From Nitrosopumilus sp. (GTDB taxonomy: Archaea > Thermoproteota > Nitrososphaeria > Nitrososphaerales > Nitrosopumilaceae): 64,000 nt of DNA. The notes beneath the pieces were generated by a model. That model was given only the letters and a program-made list of their open reading frames with translations, was not told where the DNA came from and searched no databases. The position numbers and the translations under genes were made by a program. Positions 17,191 to 26,007 of the stretch are shown in pieces. The stretch is from assembly GCA_029862745.1 (NCBI GenBank), contig JAOTWS010000001.1, forward strand, positions 124,001 through 188,000. Direction: 5' to 3'. How positions within the stretch are numbered: the first letter of the stretch is position 1; each line of letters opens with the position of its first letter.

Positions 17191-17526
17191 CTACTTGATA
17201 GTTTGACGTAAAGATATAATTGATCGTAAGATTAGACCAGATATCCCCAAATTAGATTTAAGAAATTCGCTTACCCTCAAAAGGTAAAGCTCCCCTCTAA
17301 AACCTTCATCATAAATCATTTCAACAGAGCCTTTATCGGTATCAACAAATGAGGTAATTAATGAATACTGCCCAAGTTTTGCATCAGTTCTTTCAAGATA
17401 CAGACGTAATTCAACTTTAGATATTATAAAATCATCTTGTGTGAAATTTCCTGAAGAGAATAAAATTTGAACGTCATCAGGAGTTTTATCAACTCTAGTA
17501 GGATCATGAAGATCAATTTTATGCAT
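17191..17526 (-). CDS. Hypothetical protein, 111 aa
   Basis: Soluble beta-rich protein: an N-terminal acidic part (PTRVDKTPDDVQILFSSGNF) followed by strands and a C-terminal helix (LILRSIISLRQTIK). No motif recognised. Divergent from deoxyhypusine synthase, with 99 bases between the starts. Confidence 0.6.
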   Translation of the reverse strand: MHKIDLHDPTRVDKTPDDVQILFSSGNFTQDDFIISKVELRLYLERTDAKLGQYSLITSFVDTDKGSVEMIYDEGFRGELYLLRVSEFLKSNLGISGLILRSIISLRQTIK

Positions 17527-17625
17527 CAGATGTCATGCATCGTCATTGTTAATTAAGTGATATTTGTACGAAAATTTTCATCATCCATTGCATATTAAAG
17601 AGTATTTGCGATAGTATTATTTACC

Positions 17626-18741
17626 GTGAAAAATTATTTTGTAAATATGGACCCACATAGATTTCATGGTAAAGACATACCTCACATAAAACTAGATCCA
17701 AAAATGACCATAGAAGATTTAGTGGATGTGTTTGCAAGTTCAGGGTATAACGGTAGACAGCTTGGAGATGCAGCTAAACTTTATGCAAAAATGATTGAGG
17801 ATGATGCAATAATTTGTCTTACTGTTTCTGGAGCAATGACACCAGTAGGGTTTGGTGGAATAATCAAAACACTAATCGAACGTGGGTTTATAGATTGGAT
17901 TGTAACCACAGGTGCCAACGTATACCATGAAGATCATTTTGCATGGGGGTTACCTGTCAAACAAGGAAGTTTTGACGTAGATGATATGAAATTGTATGAA
18001 AATGAGATTGTTAGAATTAGGGATGTCTACATCAAATTTAAAGAAACGTTGGAAGCTGAAGACATGTTAATTCAAAATATGTTTGGAGAAGATTTTCCAG
18101 ATAGACCATTTACCACAGCAGAATTTTGCAATAGGATGGGAAAGATTAGTAAAGAAAAGGCAAAATATCCCGAAAAAAGTTTCATTACGACAGCTTACGA
18201 GTATGATGTTCCAGTGTACATCTCAACAATAAAAGATTCATCACTTGCACTAAATTTAGCTGTTCATAGACTAAAAGGCAAAATATACAATCTTGACTTT
18301 GTTAGAGAGATAATTGAACAAGCAGCAATCCTATATGGTTCAAAAAAATCAGGAATCTTAGAGCTTGGAGGAGGAGTTCCAAAAAATACAGCTCAACAAA
18401 CAGGTCCGATGCTAGATCAAATTTTAAAAAGGAGTGATGGAGGTCAAGATTACATTATACAAATTACAGATGCACGACCAGATACAGGAGGCTTATCAGG
18501 TGCAACATTGCAAGAAGGTAAAAGCTGGGGTAAAGTGCAAGATGCACATCATGATATGGTGACAGTTTATGCAGATACAACAATTGCTTTTCCAATTCTT
18601 GCACTGTATGTTTTAAGTAATCAAAAAAAAAGAAAACCAAAACGACTCTACAAACAATTAGACAAACTATACGAAAAACTTAGTGATGATTATTTTAAAA
18701 ATCCTGCAAACAAAGTAAAGAAGTTAAAAAAGAAAAATTAA
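17626..18741 (+). CDS. dys: Deoxyhypusine synthase, GTG start
   Basis: Transfers the aminobutyl group of spermidine to a lysine of translation factor aIF5A, the first step of hypusine formation. Family hallmarks are the NAD-binding strands, LELGGGVPKN near residue 246, and EGKSWGKV near residue 302, whose WGK lysine forms the enzyme-substrate imine. The 371-residue length is normal. It begins at GTG 17626 (VKNYFVNMDPHRFHG); no earlier start fits. The end is Lys-rich and the stop overlaps the convergent 18738 gene by 4 bases. Confidence 0.95.
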   Translation: MKNYFVNMDPHRFHGKDIPHIKLDPKMTIEDLVDVFASSGYNGRQLGDAAKLYAKMIEDDAIICLTVSGAMTPVGFGGIIKTLIERGFIDWIVTTGANVYHEDHFAWGLPVKQGSFDVDDMKLYENEIVRIRDVYIKFKETLEAEDMLIQNMFGEDFPDRPFTTAEFCNRMGKISKEKAKYPEKSFITTAYEYDVPVYISTIKDSSLALNLAVHRLKGKIYNLDFVREIIEQAAILYGSKKSGILELGGGVPKNTAQQTGPMLDQILKRSDGGQDYIIQITDARPDTGGLSGATLQEGKSWGKVQDAHHDMVTVYADTTIAFPILALYVLSNQKKRKPKRLYKQLDKLYEKLSDDYFKNPANKVKKLKKKN

Positions 18742-18950
18742 AATTTGTCATATCTTGCGCGTTCTAGATCTCTATCGTCTTTAGATTCTTTTTTCCATTC
18801 TTTGTAATGTTCTTTGCAAAGAACAGTTTTTTTACCAGCAGAGTTTACCCGTAGTCCCGCATTTTCAACTTTAGTTGTGTTAAGAGAGCGGGCACCATCA
18901 TGGTCACATCCCTCAACATTGCATTTTGCACCTTTTGATACAATGCCCAT
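18738..18950 (-). CDS. Small zinc-binding protein, 70 aa
   Basis: C10-x4-C15 (CNVEGC) and C45-x2-H48 (CKEHY) form a likely zinc site; the C-terminus is a basic, charged helix (WKKESKDDRDLERARYDKF). The protein looks like an archaeal ribosome- or RNA-associated mini protein, but no role is established from the sequence. Convergent with and overlapping the dys stop by 4 bases. Confidence 0.7.
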   Translation of the reverse strand: MGIVSKGAKCNVEGCDHDGARSLNTTKVENAGLRVNSAGKKTVLCKEHYKEWKKESKDDRDLERARYDKF

Positions 18951-19040
18951 ATAGTATAGTAATTAAGATGTTATTTATACTTGAAAATATTTTGTAAACT
19001 TTCATTTTAGTTTAGACCTAATTCATCAAATTGTTCATCG

Positions 19041-19048
19041 TTTATAAG
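19041..19048 (+). promoter_or_regulatory. TATA box of the S25e gene
   Basis: TTTATAAG centred about 26 bases before ATG 19071, predicting a leaderless ribosomal-protein mRNA. Confidence 0.5.
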
Positions 19049-19070
19049 AGGAATATTTTTTTCTTAATTT

Positions 19071-19385
19071 ATGGCCGGAGGAAAGAAATCTACAACAGCG
19101 ACCAAAGATAAATCTACAGGTACCAAAGATTCCAAAAAAAGTAAAAAGGATAAAGGAGAAAGTGGTGCAGCAAGAAAAGCAGAGATATCAGTCAAGGTTA
19201 ATGAACAACAGGCAATGAAAATTATTCAAAACTCAAAAGTAGTTACAGTACAAGATCTTGCTAGACAAACAGGAGTCAAAATTTCAGCAGCAAATAAATT
19301 TCTAAAAGAATCCGCAATCAAAGGAACAGTAAAAAGAGTGGGCGGTTATTCAGGGCATCGTTTGTATCAAGCAGTCTCTTCATAA
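19071..19385 (+). CDS. rps25e: Small ribosomal subunit protein eS25
   Basis: Component of the 30S subunit. The first 35 residues are the typical Lys/Ser/Thr-rich extension. Residues 40-104 form the winged-helix fold with signature VVTVQDLARQTGVKISAANK and GTVKRVGGYSGHRLYQ. Length 104 is normal. The 3' end overlaps the convergent 19367 gene by 19 bases. eS25 is found in Nitrososphaerota and Thermoproteota but not in Euryarchaeota, consistent with the assignment of the organism. Confidence 0.95.
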   Translation: MAGGKKSTTATKDKSTGTKDSKKSKKDKGESGAARKAEISVKVNEQQAMKIIQNSKVVTVQDLARQTGVKISAANKFLKESAIKGTVKRVGGYSGHRLYQAVSS

Positions 19386-19762
19386 ATACAAAAAACATCT
19401 CCAGATGTTACATTGTTTAATGCGTCTATGTTTTCGCCCAATTTTCCAATAGGAGTCATAGTTTTCCCAGGTGCAACATTGTTAGTAAAAAAACAGATAC
19501 TCCCAGTAGAAGGTAAAAATGCCACATCACCTTTTTTGAATTCAGATCTTGATCTTTCAATTCCAGAATCAATATTTGTTTCAAAATAAAAAATACTATT
19601 TCCTAGCTGATGAGCATGCCCTTCTAAAGGTAACGATCTCATGATTATTCCAACAGTTCTTGGCGACAGATGACGTTTAAGATCACATAAAATTTTTGAT
19701 TTTCCACGAATTTCCAAAACGAGTTGCTTTTTAGATACAGAAGATGTACTCAATTTGTACAA
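19367..19762 (-). CDS. Cyclophilin-like-fold (TM1367-type) protein, 131 aa
   Basis: Resembles the small archaeal/bacterial cyclophilin-like beta-barrel family (TM1367 type): LSPRTVGIIMRSLPLEGHAH near residue 32, FYFETN, then KGDVAFLPSTGSICFF near residue 76. The family adopts the cyclophilin barrel but lacks proven isomerase activity. It overlaps eS25 at one end and the open frame before rpoK at the other, both by a few bases. Function unknown. Confidence 0.75.
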   Translation of the reverse strand: MYKLSTSSVSKKQLVLEIRGKSKILCDLKRHLSPRTVGIIMRSLPLEGHAHQLGNSIFYFETNIDSGIERSRSEFKKGDVAFLPSTGSICFFTNNVAPGKTMTPIGKLGENIDALNNVTSGDVFCIYEETA

Positions 19763-19775
19763 TAAACTGATTAGA

Positions 19776-19783
19776 TTATATAA
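19776..19783 (+). promoter_or_regulatory. TATA box of rpoK
   Basis: TTATATAA centred 27 bases before TTG 19806. It lies downstream of the first in-frame TTG (19755), so the longer reading of rpoK cannot be translated from this promoter. Confidence 0.5.
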
Positions 19784-19805
19784 CGTTTTAAGAAAAATTT
19801 GTTAC

Positions 19806-20300
19806 TTGTCGGGTACTGAAGAAGTTGAAGTGTTAGAAGTTCCTGAATCTGAAGAACTTTTGGATGAAGAACCAGAAGAGAATACGGGGCTAAACAAAGC
19901 GCTGGACACTTATCGGAAGTTAATTGAAAAAAAGGACGGTATTGAACCACTAAGTGAAAAAGAACAAAACAATCTTGAGAAAAGAATTAAAGAAATTGAA
20001 GGAAGAGAAGTCGTTGATAAAATTGAAGAGCATGAACCAATAGAAATTCCATGTGAGAATGGAAAGATTACAATTGGCCCTCCAACATTAACTAGATTTG
20101 AAAAAGCAAGAATTATGGGAGCAAGAGCATTACAATTATCATTAGGAGCGCCACCATTCATTTCAATTCCAAAAAGTGCAAGGATATCATTAGATATTGC
20201 AATGGAGGAGTTAGAACAAAGAGTTATTCCAATTACAATTAGAAGAATGTTGCCAAATGGCGATTATCAAAACATACCAATTGACTATTTCGATAGATGA
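19806..20300 (+). CDS. rpoK: RNA polymerase subunit Rpo6 (RpoK/omega) with acidic N-terminal extension, TTG start
   Basis: Assembly subunit of archaeal RNA polymerase. The C-terminal 75 residues contain the signature LTRFEKARIMGARALQLSLG and AMEELEQRVIPITIRR. The domain alone is about 60-90 residues, whereas this protein has about 85 extra N-terminal residues rich in Glu (EVLEVPESEELLDEEPEEN). The frame stays open upstream to 19755, but the TATA box supports TTG 19806, giving 164 residues beginning (M)SGTEEVEV. Followed by the Alba gene. Confidence 0.92.
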   Translation: MSGTEEVEVLEVPESEELLDEEPEENTGLNKALDTYRKLIEKKDGIEPLSEKEQNNLEKRIKEIEGREVVDKIEEHEPIEIPCENGKITIGPPTLTRFEKARIMGARALQLSLGAPPFISIPKSARISLDIAMEELEQRVIPITIRRMLPNGDYQNIPIDYFDR

Positions 20301-20351
20301 ATGAATCGTCGATAAAACTTAAAAGAACATAAAATTGCTAGTTATTGAACA

Positions 20352-20666
20352 ATGCTCATGGAAGAATCAATTGAACCGTATGGTCAAGAGCAGACCACAA
20401 AGTCTGATGATACCATAATTACTATTGAAAATGATCCTGTAATGCAATCAGCTCTAGACATATTACCAATATTAGGAAAAAAAAATAAAGTGATTCTAAA
20501 ATCAAGAGGAAATTTTATTCCAAATGCAGTAGCAGTAGCTAACATCATAACAGAAAAAATGTTACATGGAAATTCAAAAATTGAAAAAATTAACTTAGAC
20601 ACAATGGCTGCTGCAGGAATAGGTAATATGACATCAACAATTGAGATTATATTAATTAAAACCTAG
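20352..20666 (+). CDS. albA: Alba chromatin protein
   Basis: Archaeal nucleoid and RNA-binding protein. The core motif KSRGNFIPNAVAVANIITEK (residues about 50-69) contains the DNA-contacting lysine loop region and dimer helix. About 25 extra N-terminal residues are present. The Lys acetylated in Sulfolobus Alba is not obvious here. The stop overlaps by 4 bases that of the convergent HTH gene. It lies 51 bases after rpoK and may share its transcript. Confidence 0.92.
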   Translation: MLMEESIEPYGQEQTTKSDDTIITIENDPVMQSALDILPILGKKNKVILKSRGNFIPNAVAVANIITEKMLHGNSKIEKINLDTMAAAGIGNMTSTIEIILIKT

Positions 20667-21082
20667 TAAATATTTCCAGGGCCTTTTAGAAGCATATTTT
20701 CACATTCTTTACATACTTGTTCATCTATGTTTGATTCTAGGTTATGATGAATCTCACATATTAGCAAGCTTGATTTTATGTAATTACATAATCCAATGAA
20801 TTTTGAAAGGTTTGACGGTGTATATGCCATATCTGATGAAAGACTATCACTTAACTCATCAATCATAATTGCTACTTGTTTTTCTGCTAATAGTTTTGCA
20901 ATAAGAGACGGATCCCCTCTTGTCCCTCTAATGTAATTACTAATTGCAGCTTGTGTAACACCAAGCATTTTAGAAATTTCATCTTCTCTAATATTATGCT
21001 CTTCTGCAAGTTTTTTAGCTAAAATAGCTCGTAATGCTGGAATCAGAGTTTTGGATTCTATTTCAGCAGGAAGTAACATCAA
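20663..21082 (-). CDS. HTH transcriptional regulator with C-terminal Cys/His site, 139 aa
   Basis: Residues 30-56 form a helix-turn-helix (DEISKMLGVTQAAISNYIRG). The C-terminal half is helical and ends with CEIHH and VCKECEN, a possible zinc or metal-sensing site. This layout resembles the small archaeal COG2522-type predicted regulators. Convergent with the Alba gene. Target genes unknown. Confidence 0.75.
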   Translation of the reverse strand: MMLLPAEIESKTLIPALRAILAKKLAEEHNIREDEISKMLGVTQAAISNYIRGTRGDPSLIAKLLAEKQVAIMIDELSDSLSSDMAYTPSNLSKFIGLCNYIKSSLLICEIHHNLESNIDEQVCKECENMLLKGPGNIY

Positions 21083-21187
21083 TTTTAAGAACTCTGTAAA
21101 GGATTTAAAGCTTCCAACAAAATGCCAAATTACTCAGACTTGTAATTAAGCATAGATATTTTAATTTCAAAAAAAAGTAAAAAAATA

Positions 21188-22132
21188 TTGAATGGGTTTT
21201 CCAAAGATATCTACAAAACTTTAGAAGAATCCTGTGATTATTGTAAATCAAATTTAATTGCGTTATCAGGAGGACTAGATAGTACCATAATTGCATATTT
21301 TCTAAAAAACAGAAAGCCAAAAGCTGTTGCGGTAATTACAGAGGATTTTGTGTCAACTGATTTAACATATTGCCAAATGGTTTCAAAAGAAATGAGACTA
21401 GATTTGTCAATATATACTGTAAAGACAGAAGTTATTCTGGAAGCAATTGAAGAGACAATAAAGATCTTAGAGAATTTCAATGACATAGAGATTCGCAATA
21501 ACGTTGTAATGTATCTTGCAATAAAATGGGCAAAAGATAATGGGGAAAGATCAATAATTACAGGCGATGGTGCTGATGAATTGTTTGCAGGATATAGTTT
21601 TCTGATTAACAAACCAGAAGAAGAATTAGAAACAGAGATTAAACGAGTATGTTCAGTAATGCATTTTCCCACACATGAAATTGGGAAAAAATTAGGAATA
21701 AACATAGAATCACCATTTCTAAATGAATCCGTAATTAAACTCGCAAATCAAATTTCTGCTAACCTCAAAGTAAGAGATGAAAATGGAAAAAGACATGGTA
21801 AGTGGATTTTACGTAAAACATTTGAACAATATATTCCGAAACAGATTGCATGGAGAGAGAAATCACCCATGCAAGACGGTTCTGGAACTGTAGGATTGAC
21901 AAATTTGTTTGAATCAGTAATCAATGAAGAACTATTTGTGGAGAAGAAATTGACCATAGAAAATGCAGACGGAGTGATTATCAGAAGCAGAGAGTCAATG
22001 TACTACTATGAGATTTTTAGAAAACTTTTTGGTTCGCCAGTAGACAAACGATCTGAGGACATATGCCCATATTGTAAACATGATGTTGGAAAATCAAAGT
22101 TTTGCAGAATGTGCGGAGCTTTTCCAATTTAA
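21188..22132 (+). CDS. Asparagine-synthetase-type PP-loop ATPase with zinc ribbon, no glutaminase domain, 314 aa
   Basis: N-type PP-loop ATP pyrophosphatase: ALSGGLDSTIIAYF near residue 25 and TGDGADELFAGYSFL near residue 123 are the AsnB synthetase-domain motifs, and SPFLNESVI and REKSPMQDGSG follow as in that family. The N-terminal glutaminase domain of AsnB is absent. The last 25 residues are a zinc ribbon (CPYCKH...CRMCGAF). It may aminate Asp with free ammonia, or adenylate another substrate such as tRNA. TTG start 21188; a TATA-like ATATTTTAAT lies about 26 bases upstream. Confidence 0.82.
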   Translation: MNGFSKDIYKTLEESCDYCKSNLIALSGGLDSTIIAYFLKNRKPKAVAVITEDFVSTDLTYCQMVSKEMRLDLSIYTVKTEVILEAIEETIKILENFNDIEIRNNVVMYLAIKWAKDNGERSIITGDGADELFAGYSFLINKPEEELETEIKRVCSVMHFPTHEIGKKLGINIESPFLNESVIKLANQISANLKVRDENGKRHGKWILRKTFEQYIPKQIAWREKSPMQDGSGTVGLTNLFESVINEELFVEKKLTIENADGVIIRSRESMYYYEIFRKLFGSPVDKRSEDICPYCKHDVGKSKFCRMCGAFPI

Positions 22133-22275
22133 TTTTTTATTTTGTATTTTTTAGGTTTTTTGATAAAAATTCGTCTACACCCATTGCAACAAAAATAGAA
22201 TTTCTTTCCATCATGATCATGAAGTAATGCCAATTCTTCATCAAGTTCAATTCCACAAACAGGATCTATTGGCAT
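22129..22275 (-). CDS. YHS-domain mini protein, 48 aa
   Basis: The whole protein is one YHS domain: DPVCGIELDEE near residue 4, DGKKFYFCCNGCRRIF (residues 22-37) and a basic end. YHS domains bind metals such as copper or are fused to heavy-metal ATPases and hydroxylases. Cys7, Cys29, Cys30 and Cys33 are the expected ligands. The stop overlaps the PP-loop gene by 4 bases. Metal trafficking is inference. Confidence 0.72.
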   Translation of the reverse strand: MPIDPVCGIELDEELALLHDHDGKKFYFCCNGCRRIFIKKPKKYKIKN

Positions 22276-22442
22276 AAATTTGTCAATGTTAAATTCTATT
22301 TATACATTCAGCATGAAATATATGATTAAAATGATTGGTCTAACTGCACTCAAAGTAATTCTAGTATTGTAATAATCTAATTTAATAAATCAAAATGAAA
22401 TATGTTAATTAAAAATATCCAAAACTGGAAATGGCTGTTTGG

Positions 22443-22808
22443 TTATGAATTGATTATTTCAAGGATTTTTTGAGGTAAAGTGGCATAATCACTATCAGGT
22501 TCGGCCACCACGTATAAAATATCATCATTTATTGGAACACTAATTGCAAGTGCACGTTCACGGGAAGCCATAGCAAAATTTACTAGGCCAAGCTGTTTAT
22601 CAAACTCTTTTCTCATTTTTACACGCATTGCAAGTTCCATGAATATCATTTCGTCATCCCTTTCACTTTCTAATGGTTCTACATTTTCTCTCATCCCACC
22701 TGCTACAAGACGACCTCGTTCATTAATTACACCAGAAAATCTAATCTTAGGATCAACAGATAAAACAGAATTGCAGATTTTTGCATAATCATAAATCTTT
22801 GAAGGCAT
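22443..22808 (-). CDS. DUF6659-like hypothetical protein, 121 aa
   Basis: Has the pattern CNSVLSVDPKIRFSGVINER, then GRLVAGGMRENVEPL, a long charged helix, and beta strands (ILYVVAEPDSDY). The same arrangement occurs in the 59039-59404 product (KVLNLDTSIRFAGILCKCGR), so the two are paralogues. I recall such thaumarchaeal proteins being labelled DUF6659; the fold looks roadblock-like. Function unknown. Confidence 0.65.
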   Translation of the reverse strand: MPSKIYDYAKICNSVLSVDPKIRFSGVINERGRLVAGGMRENVEPLESERDDEMIFMELAMRVKMRKEFDKQLGLVNFAMASRERALAISVPINDDILYVVAEPDSDYATLPQKILEIINS

Positions 22809-22874
22809 TTCTAATTCCTGTTAAATGCCACTCACTTATAATATATATCGACAAACGTGGAATTTATAAAATAG

Positions 22875-23975
22875 TTATGAGGTAAGTTGTTTTAACAACG
22901 TAAGAAATTCATCATCATTCATCGGAGGGATTTTCATAATGTCTAGATTTTCTGAAACGTGTTCAAGAGATTTTTGACCAATCAAAGGAGCAAGTACACC
23001 TGGTGACGAACGAATAAATTGTAAAGCACGTATAGATGGTTTCAAATCATGGAAGTCTGGCATCACTCCTGGAGCTAGTAATCTACCTTGCATGAAAGGC
23101 ACACTGGTGAATACACCTATTTTTAATTTCAGGGCGGATTCTAAAATAGATGCTTTTTGGTTTTCAACAGATTGATATTTTGCCAAAAGAGCTTGATCAT
23201 AATGCATGTTGTATGGTAATTGAATAAATCTAAAGCCATGATTCTCACCGCCAATTTTTCTTGCCATGTTAACGGTATCTTCTAATGAAAGATATTGAGG
23301 GTTATCATTTGGAACTCTAAAGCATTCCCAAGTTGCCATCCCATAGAATTTAATTTTTCCCTCATCTCGTTTTTGTTCATATAGTTCAAATACAGATTTT
23401 AAATTCTCTAAAAATTGGTCTTTTGACACATCGTTTATTTGACCTTCGACTGCGTTATGAAGATATAATAAATCTAAGCATTCAATTTCAAGATTTTTTA
23501 AGCTTCGATCTAGTTGATCAGAGAGATATGTTTGAGTCATACAATGATATCCAGAAGTAACATCACCTTCTTTTATCACCCCTTTTTTAGAATATTCTTC
23601 CTTGACATATTCCCAAAATCCTAGATTAACGTCAGCATCATTTGTGACATATCCACTTTTAGAACTGAGAAATATTTGGTCACGTGAAATTTTTTGTTCT
23701 TCAATTAATTCTAAAAGCGCCTTTCCAATCGAGCGTTCTGCCTTTTGTGCCCTGTAATTAATTGCAGTATCAACAACATTGACTCCTAATAGAATAGATT
23801 GTATTACTGCATTTGTTACTAGTTGATCAGTTCTGGTATCTGGGTCACCAAGATAAGTACCAATTCCAACATTTGATAGTAATAAATTCTGAAATTCATT
23901 AAAATTGGCTTGGTTTACGCCTGAATTTTGGGCAAATTTTCTTGTTCCATCCGAAGTTGCAAATCCAGAAATCAT
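22875..23975 (-). CDS. Aldo/keto reductase family protein, 366 aa
   Basis: NAD(P)H-dependent oxidoreductase barrel. Visible hallmarks are VVDTAINYRAQKAERSIGKA (catalytic Asp and Tyr, residues about 76-95), FLSSKSGYV (catalytic Lys), and DLLYLHNAVEGQ (His). The C-terminal part has LAPLIGQKSLEHVSENL, like the cofactor-binding loop. The N-terminus GFATSDGTRKFAQNSG is slightly long for the family. Substrate unknown. It is 36 bases downstream of the UbiA gene on the same strand. Confidence 0.88.
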   Translation of the reverse strand: MISGFATSDGTRKFAQNSGVNQANFNEFQNLLLSNVGIGTYLGDPDTRTDQLVTNAVIQSILLGVNVVDTAINYRAQKAERSIGKALLELIEEQKISRDQIFLSSKSGYVTNDADVNLGFWEYVKEEYSKKGVIKEGDVTSGYHCMTQTYLSDQLDRSLKNLEIECLDLLYLHNAVEGQINDVSKDQFLENLKSVFELYEQKRDEGKIKFYGMATWECFRVPNDNPQYLSLEDTVNMARKIGGENHGFRFIQLPYNMHYDQALLAKYQSVENQKASILESALKLKIGVFTSVPFMQGRLLAPGVMPDFHDLKPSIRALQFIRSSPGVLAPLIGQKSLEHVSENLDIMKIPPMNDDEFLTLLKQLTS

Positions 23976-24011
23976 GAATTTCTAAAGTTTTTACTAAATT
24001 TATGTCAAGTG

Positions 24012-24908
24012 TTACAATCTAATCAAAAAACCAATAATAAATAACATACCAGTAATTCTTCCAAACATCAATGTAGAAGACATGAAAGGTATTAAATTCT
24101 TAATAGAGTCATAATTTTTTTGTAATCCCAATCCAGATTTTATCATTAATGGAATGCCAAGAAAACTAATCATAGATGTTAGAGGAAACAAGTTTGAAAA
24201 GACCCCTATAATTATCGCTACATATGATATCAATGGGAAAATCCAGAATAGCTTGGCAGCTTTCTCTTTTCCAACTACAATAACCAAAGTTTTTCTACCT
24301 TTGGACTTATCTGCATCATGATCAGGAAATGATGCAATGAAAAGAACTAGGGCAGATAATGAACCAATAGTGATTCCAGCAAGAATAGATTCAAAAGATA
24401 TTTGTCCCGACTGAATAAAGAAAGTTCCAATGACAATCAAGGAACCTTTTACTGCAACAAAAAATTCACCTAGACCAGAATCAACGATTTTGGTAGAGTA
24501 AAAATAGATAGATAAAATTGCAAATCCTAAAATTATTGCAATAATTACGCCGTCAGTAAATACAAAATATCCTCCAATGATAGATCCAATTACTAAAAAA
24601 ACAATACCCATACGATATACTGATGATGGTGTGAGTAACCCCTCTGGCAATACACCTGTACCACCACTCATTTTTGTTCTAGTGGTTTTTGTATCTATAC
24701 CTCTTTTAAAATCCCAGAAATCATTTAGCAAGTCAACACTTGCATGAAGTGCCATTACTCCTGCAAAGGTCAATACAACATCAAGCCAGTTTATTGGTAA
24801 GTTTTGCCACCAAATCAAGGAGATTCCTGTGGACACTGCAATTACAGATGCAAGAAGAAATCTTACCCTGATCACTTGAAACCAATCAGAAAGCATATTG
24901 ACATTCAC
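24012..24908 (-). CDS. UbiA-family prenyltransferase (MenA-like)
   Basis: Integral membrane prenyltransferase with about eight membrane helices. The first Asp-rich motif NDFWDFKRGID (near residue 62) and the second DHDADKSKGRKT (near 195) bind the prenyl diphosphate through magnesium. Order and length (298) fit MenA-type enzymes that prenylate a naphthoquinone precursor; members of this phylum contain menaquinones. Whether the substrate is DHNA or another aromatic head group is not decidable here. Precedes an aldo/keto reductase. Confidence 0.88.
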   Translation of the reverse strand: MNVNMLSDWFQVIRVRFLLASVIAVSTGISLIWWQNLPINWLDVVLTFAGVMALHASVDLLNDFWDFKRGIDTKTTRTKMSGGTGVLPEGLLTPSSVYRMGIVFLVIGSIIGGYFVFTDGVIIAIILGFAILSIYFYSTKIVDSGLGEFFVAVKGSLIVIGTFFIQSGQISFESILAGITIGSLSALVLFIASFPDHDADKSKGRKTLVIVVGKEKAAKLFWIFPLISYVAIIIGVFSNLFPLTSMISFLGIPLMIKSGLGLQKNYDSIKNLIPFMSSTLMFGRITGMLFIIGFLIRL

Positions 24909-24982
24909 AATTTTTCAATATAATATTTATGAGATTCTAGTTTTAATATTGTTTATATCAAATCTAATAAGTAGAATAAACC

Positions 24983-25186
24983 GTGATAATTGGTAAAATA
25001 TTAGAGAATGAAAAGAGAATAAAATTCAACGCAGAGATCAAATGTACTAATTGCGGAGTACATGTTCCAGGAGGATTACAAACAGGCGAGTCATATTTTC
25101 AAACAGATGATTTTAAAATCGAGTTAGAAGAGTTTAAACAAAACTATCTTTGTGGTATCTGCAGAGACAAAAAAAGAGTCAGGTAA
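24983..25186 (+). CDS. Zinc-ribbon protein, 67 aa, GTG start
   Basis: Four cysteines, C21-x2-C24 (CTNC) and C57-x2-C60 (CGIC), make a standard zinc ribbon around a central acidic part. A TATA-like TTTATATC (24952-24959) lies about 27 bases before GTG 24983, favouring a leaderless transcript. Divergent from the UbiA gene. Role unknown. Confidence 0.65.
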   Translation: MIIGKILENEKRIKFNAEIKCTNCGVHVPGGLQTGESYFQTDDFKIELEEFKQNYLCGICRDKKRVR

Positions 25187-25388
25187 TAGAAAATAGTGTA
25201 TCTTCTTTCCAAATACAACTATGCTCATCATACACAAAAGCGATAAATGTTAGACTGCTAATGTACTAATCTCATTAATTAAACCAAAAAATAATCACTG
25301 CACATATTTAGGATCTAGATTGACATGAAAAATGTATTAGTAAAAAAATTAAAGACAAAAGATATACCACAAAACAAGCAAGGGTTAA

Positions 25389-25790
25389 TCAAACCAAGGA
25401 CTCATCATTTACCTCAATTGGTTTTCTGCCCATGAAGCCAGAATCTTTTTCATGCCAAAATTTAATTTCAGTCTCACCATATTTCCAACAAAGCCAAACT
25501 TCTTCATTAAATCGTTTTGAAGGGAAATCAAGTAATCCATTTTCAATGCTTTTGACTACTACACCGGTGCTTTCCAAAAGATCAACAGATTCATAGAATT
25601 TGGTGATTGCAGAGTTTAATTTTTGTTTGATTGGAATGTATTCCTCAAATGAATTCTTACTAGAAACACTAATCTCAAGTTCTTGTTCTAATTTTTTAAC
25701 CTCGTTTTGTTTCGCTAGTGCATATTCAAATTTTTTTATCACGTCAGAGAGAACTTCATTTGCTTCATTTGTTGTAAAATATGAGAACAT
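25389..25790 (-). CDS. DUF2203 family protein, 133 aa
   Basis: The start FSYFTTNEANEVL and the C-terminal block GVVVKSIENGLLDFP, VWLCWKYGE, IKFWHEKDSGFMGRKP are the DUF2203 pattern. The middle is a helical coiled coil. A minus-strand TATA-like TTTTTAAT around 25816 supports ATG 25790 rather than 25802. The family has no established function. Confidence 0.82.
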   Translation of the reverse strand: MFSYFTTNEANEVLSDVIKKFEYALAKQNEVKKLEQELEISVSSKNSFEEYIPIKQKLNSAITKFYESVDLLESTGVVVKSIENGLLDFPSKRFNEEVWLCWKYGETEIKFWHEKDSGFMGRKPIEVNDESLV

Positions 25791-26007
25791 GATATTTGTC
25801 ATAAAACCTTGATTAAAAATCTTAGGTGACGGTTATCCACTTCAAACAAAATCCAAGTCAAAATCAAGTTCATAAAATAAGAAATATGTCAAAAATAACT
25901 CACATTTGAAAAAGATCAGTATTTTAAAAAAAAGAGCATAATATTATGTAAATAGGTATCAAAAATTAACTTCAAACACTCTTTAATCTCCGATCAATTA
26001 ATAATAT

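Noticed and set aside
19755-19805. Upstream extension of rpoK from TTG 19755
   Set aside because: The TATA box at 19776-19783 lies inside this extension, so it would not be transcribed from that promoter.
25324-25431. 35-codon plus-strand frame from ATG 25324
   Set aside because: Its second half overlaps the DUF2203 gene antisense and the sequence has no motif; evidence too thin.
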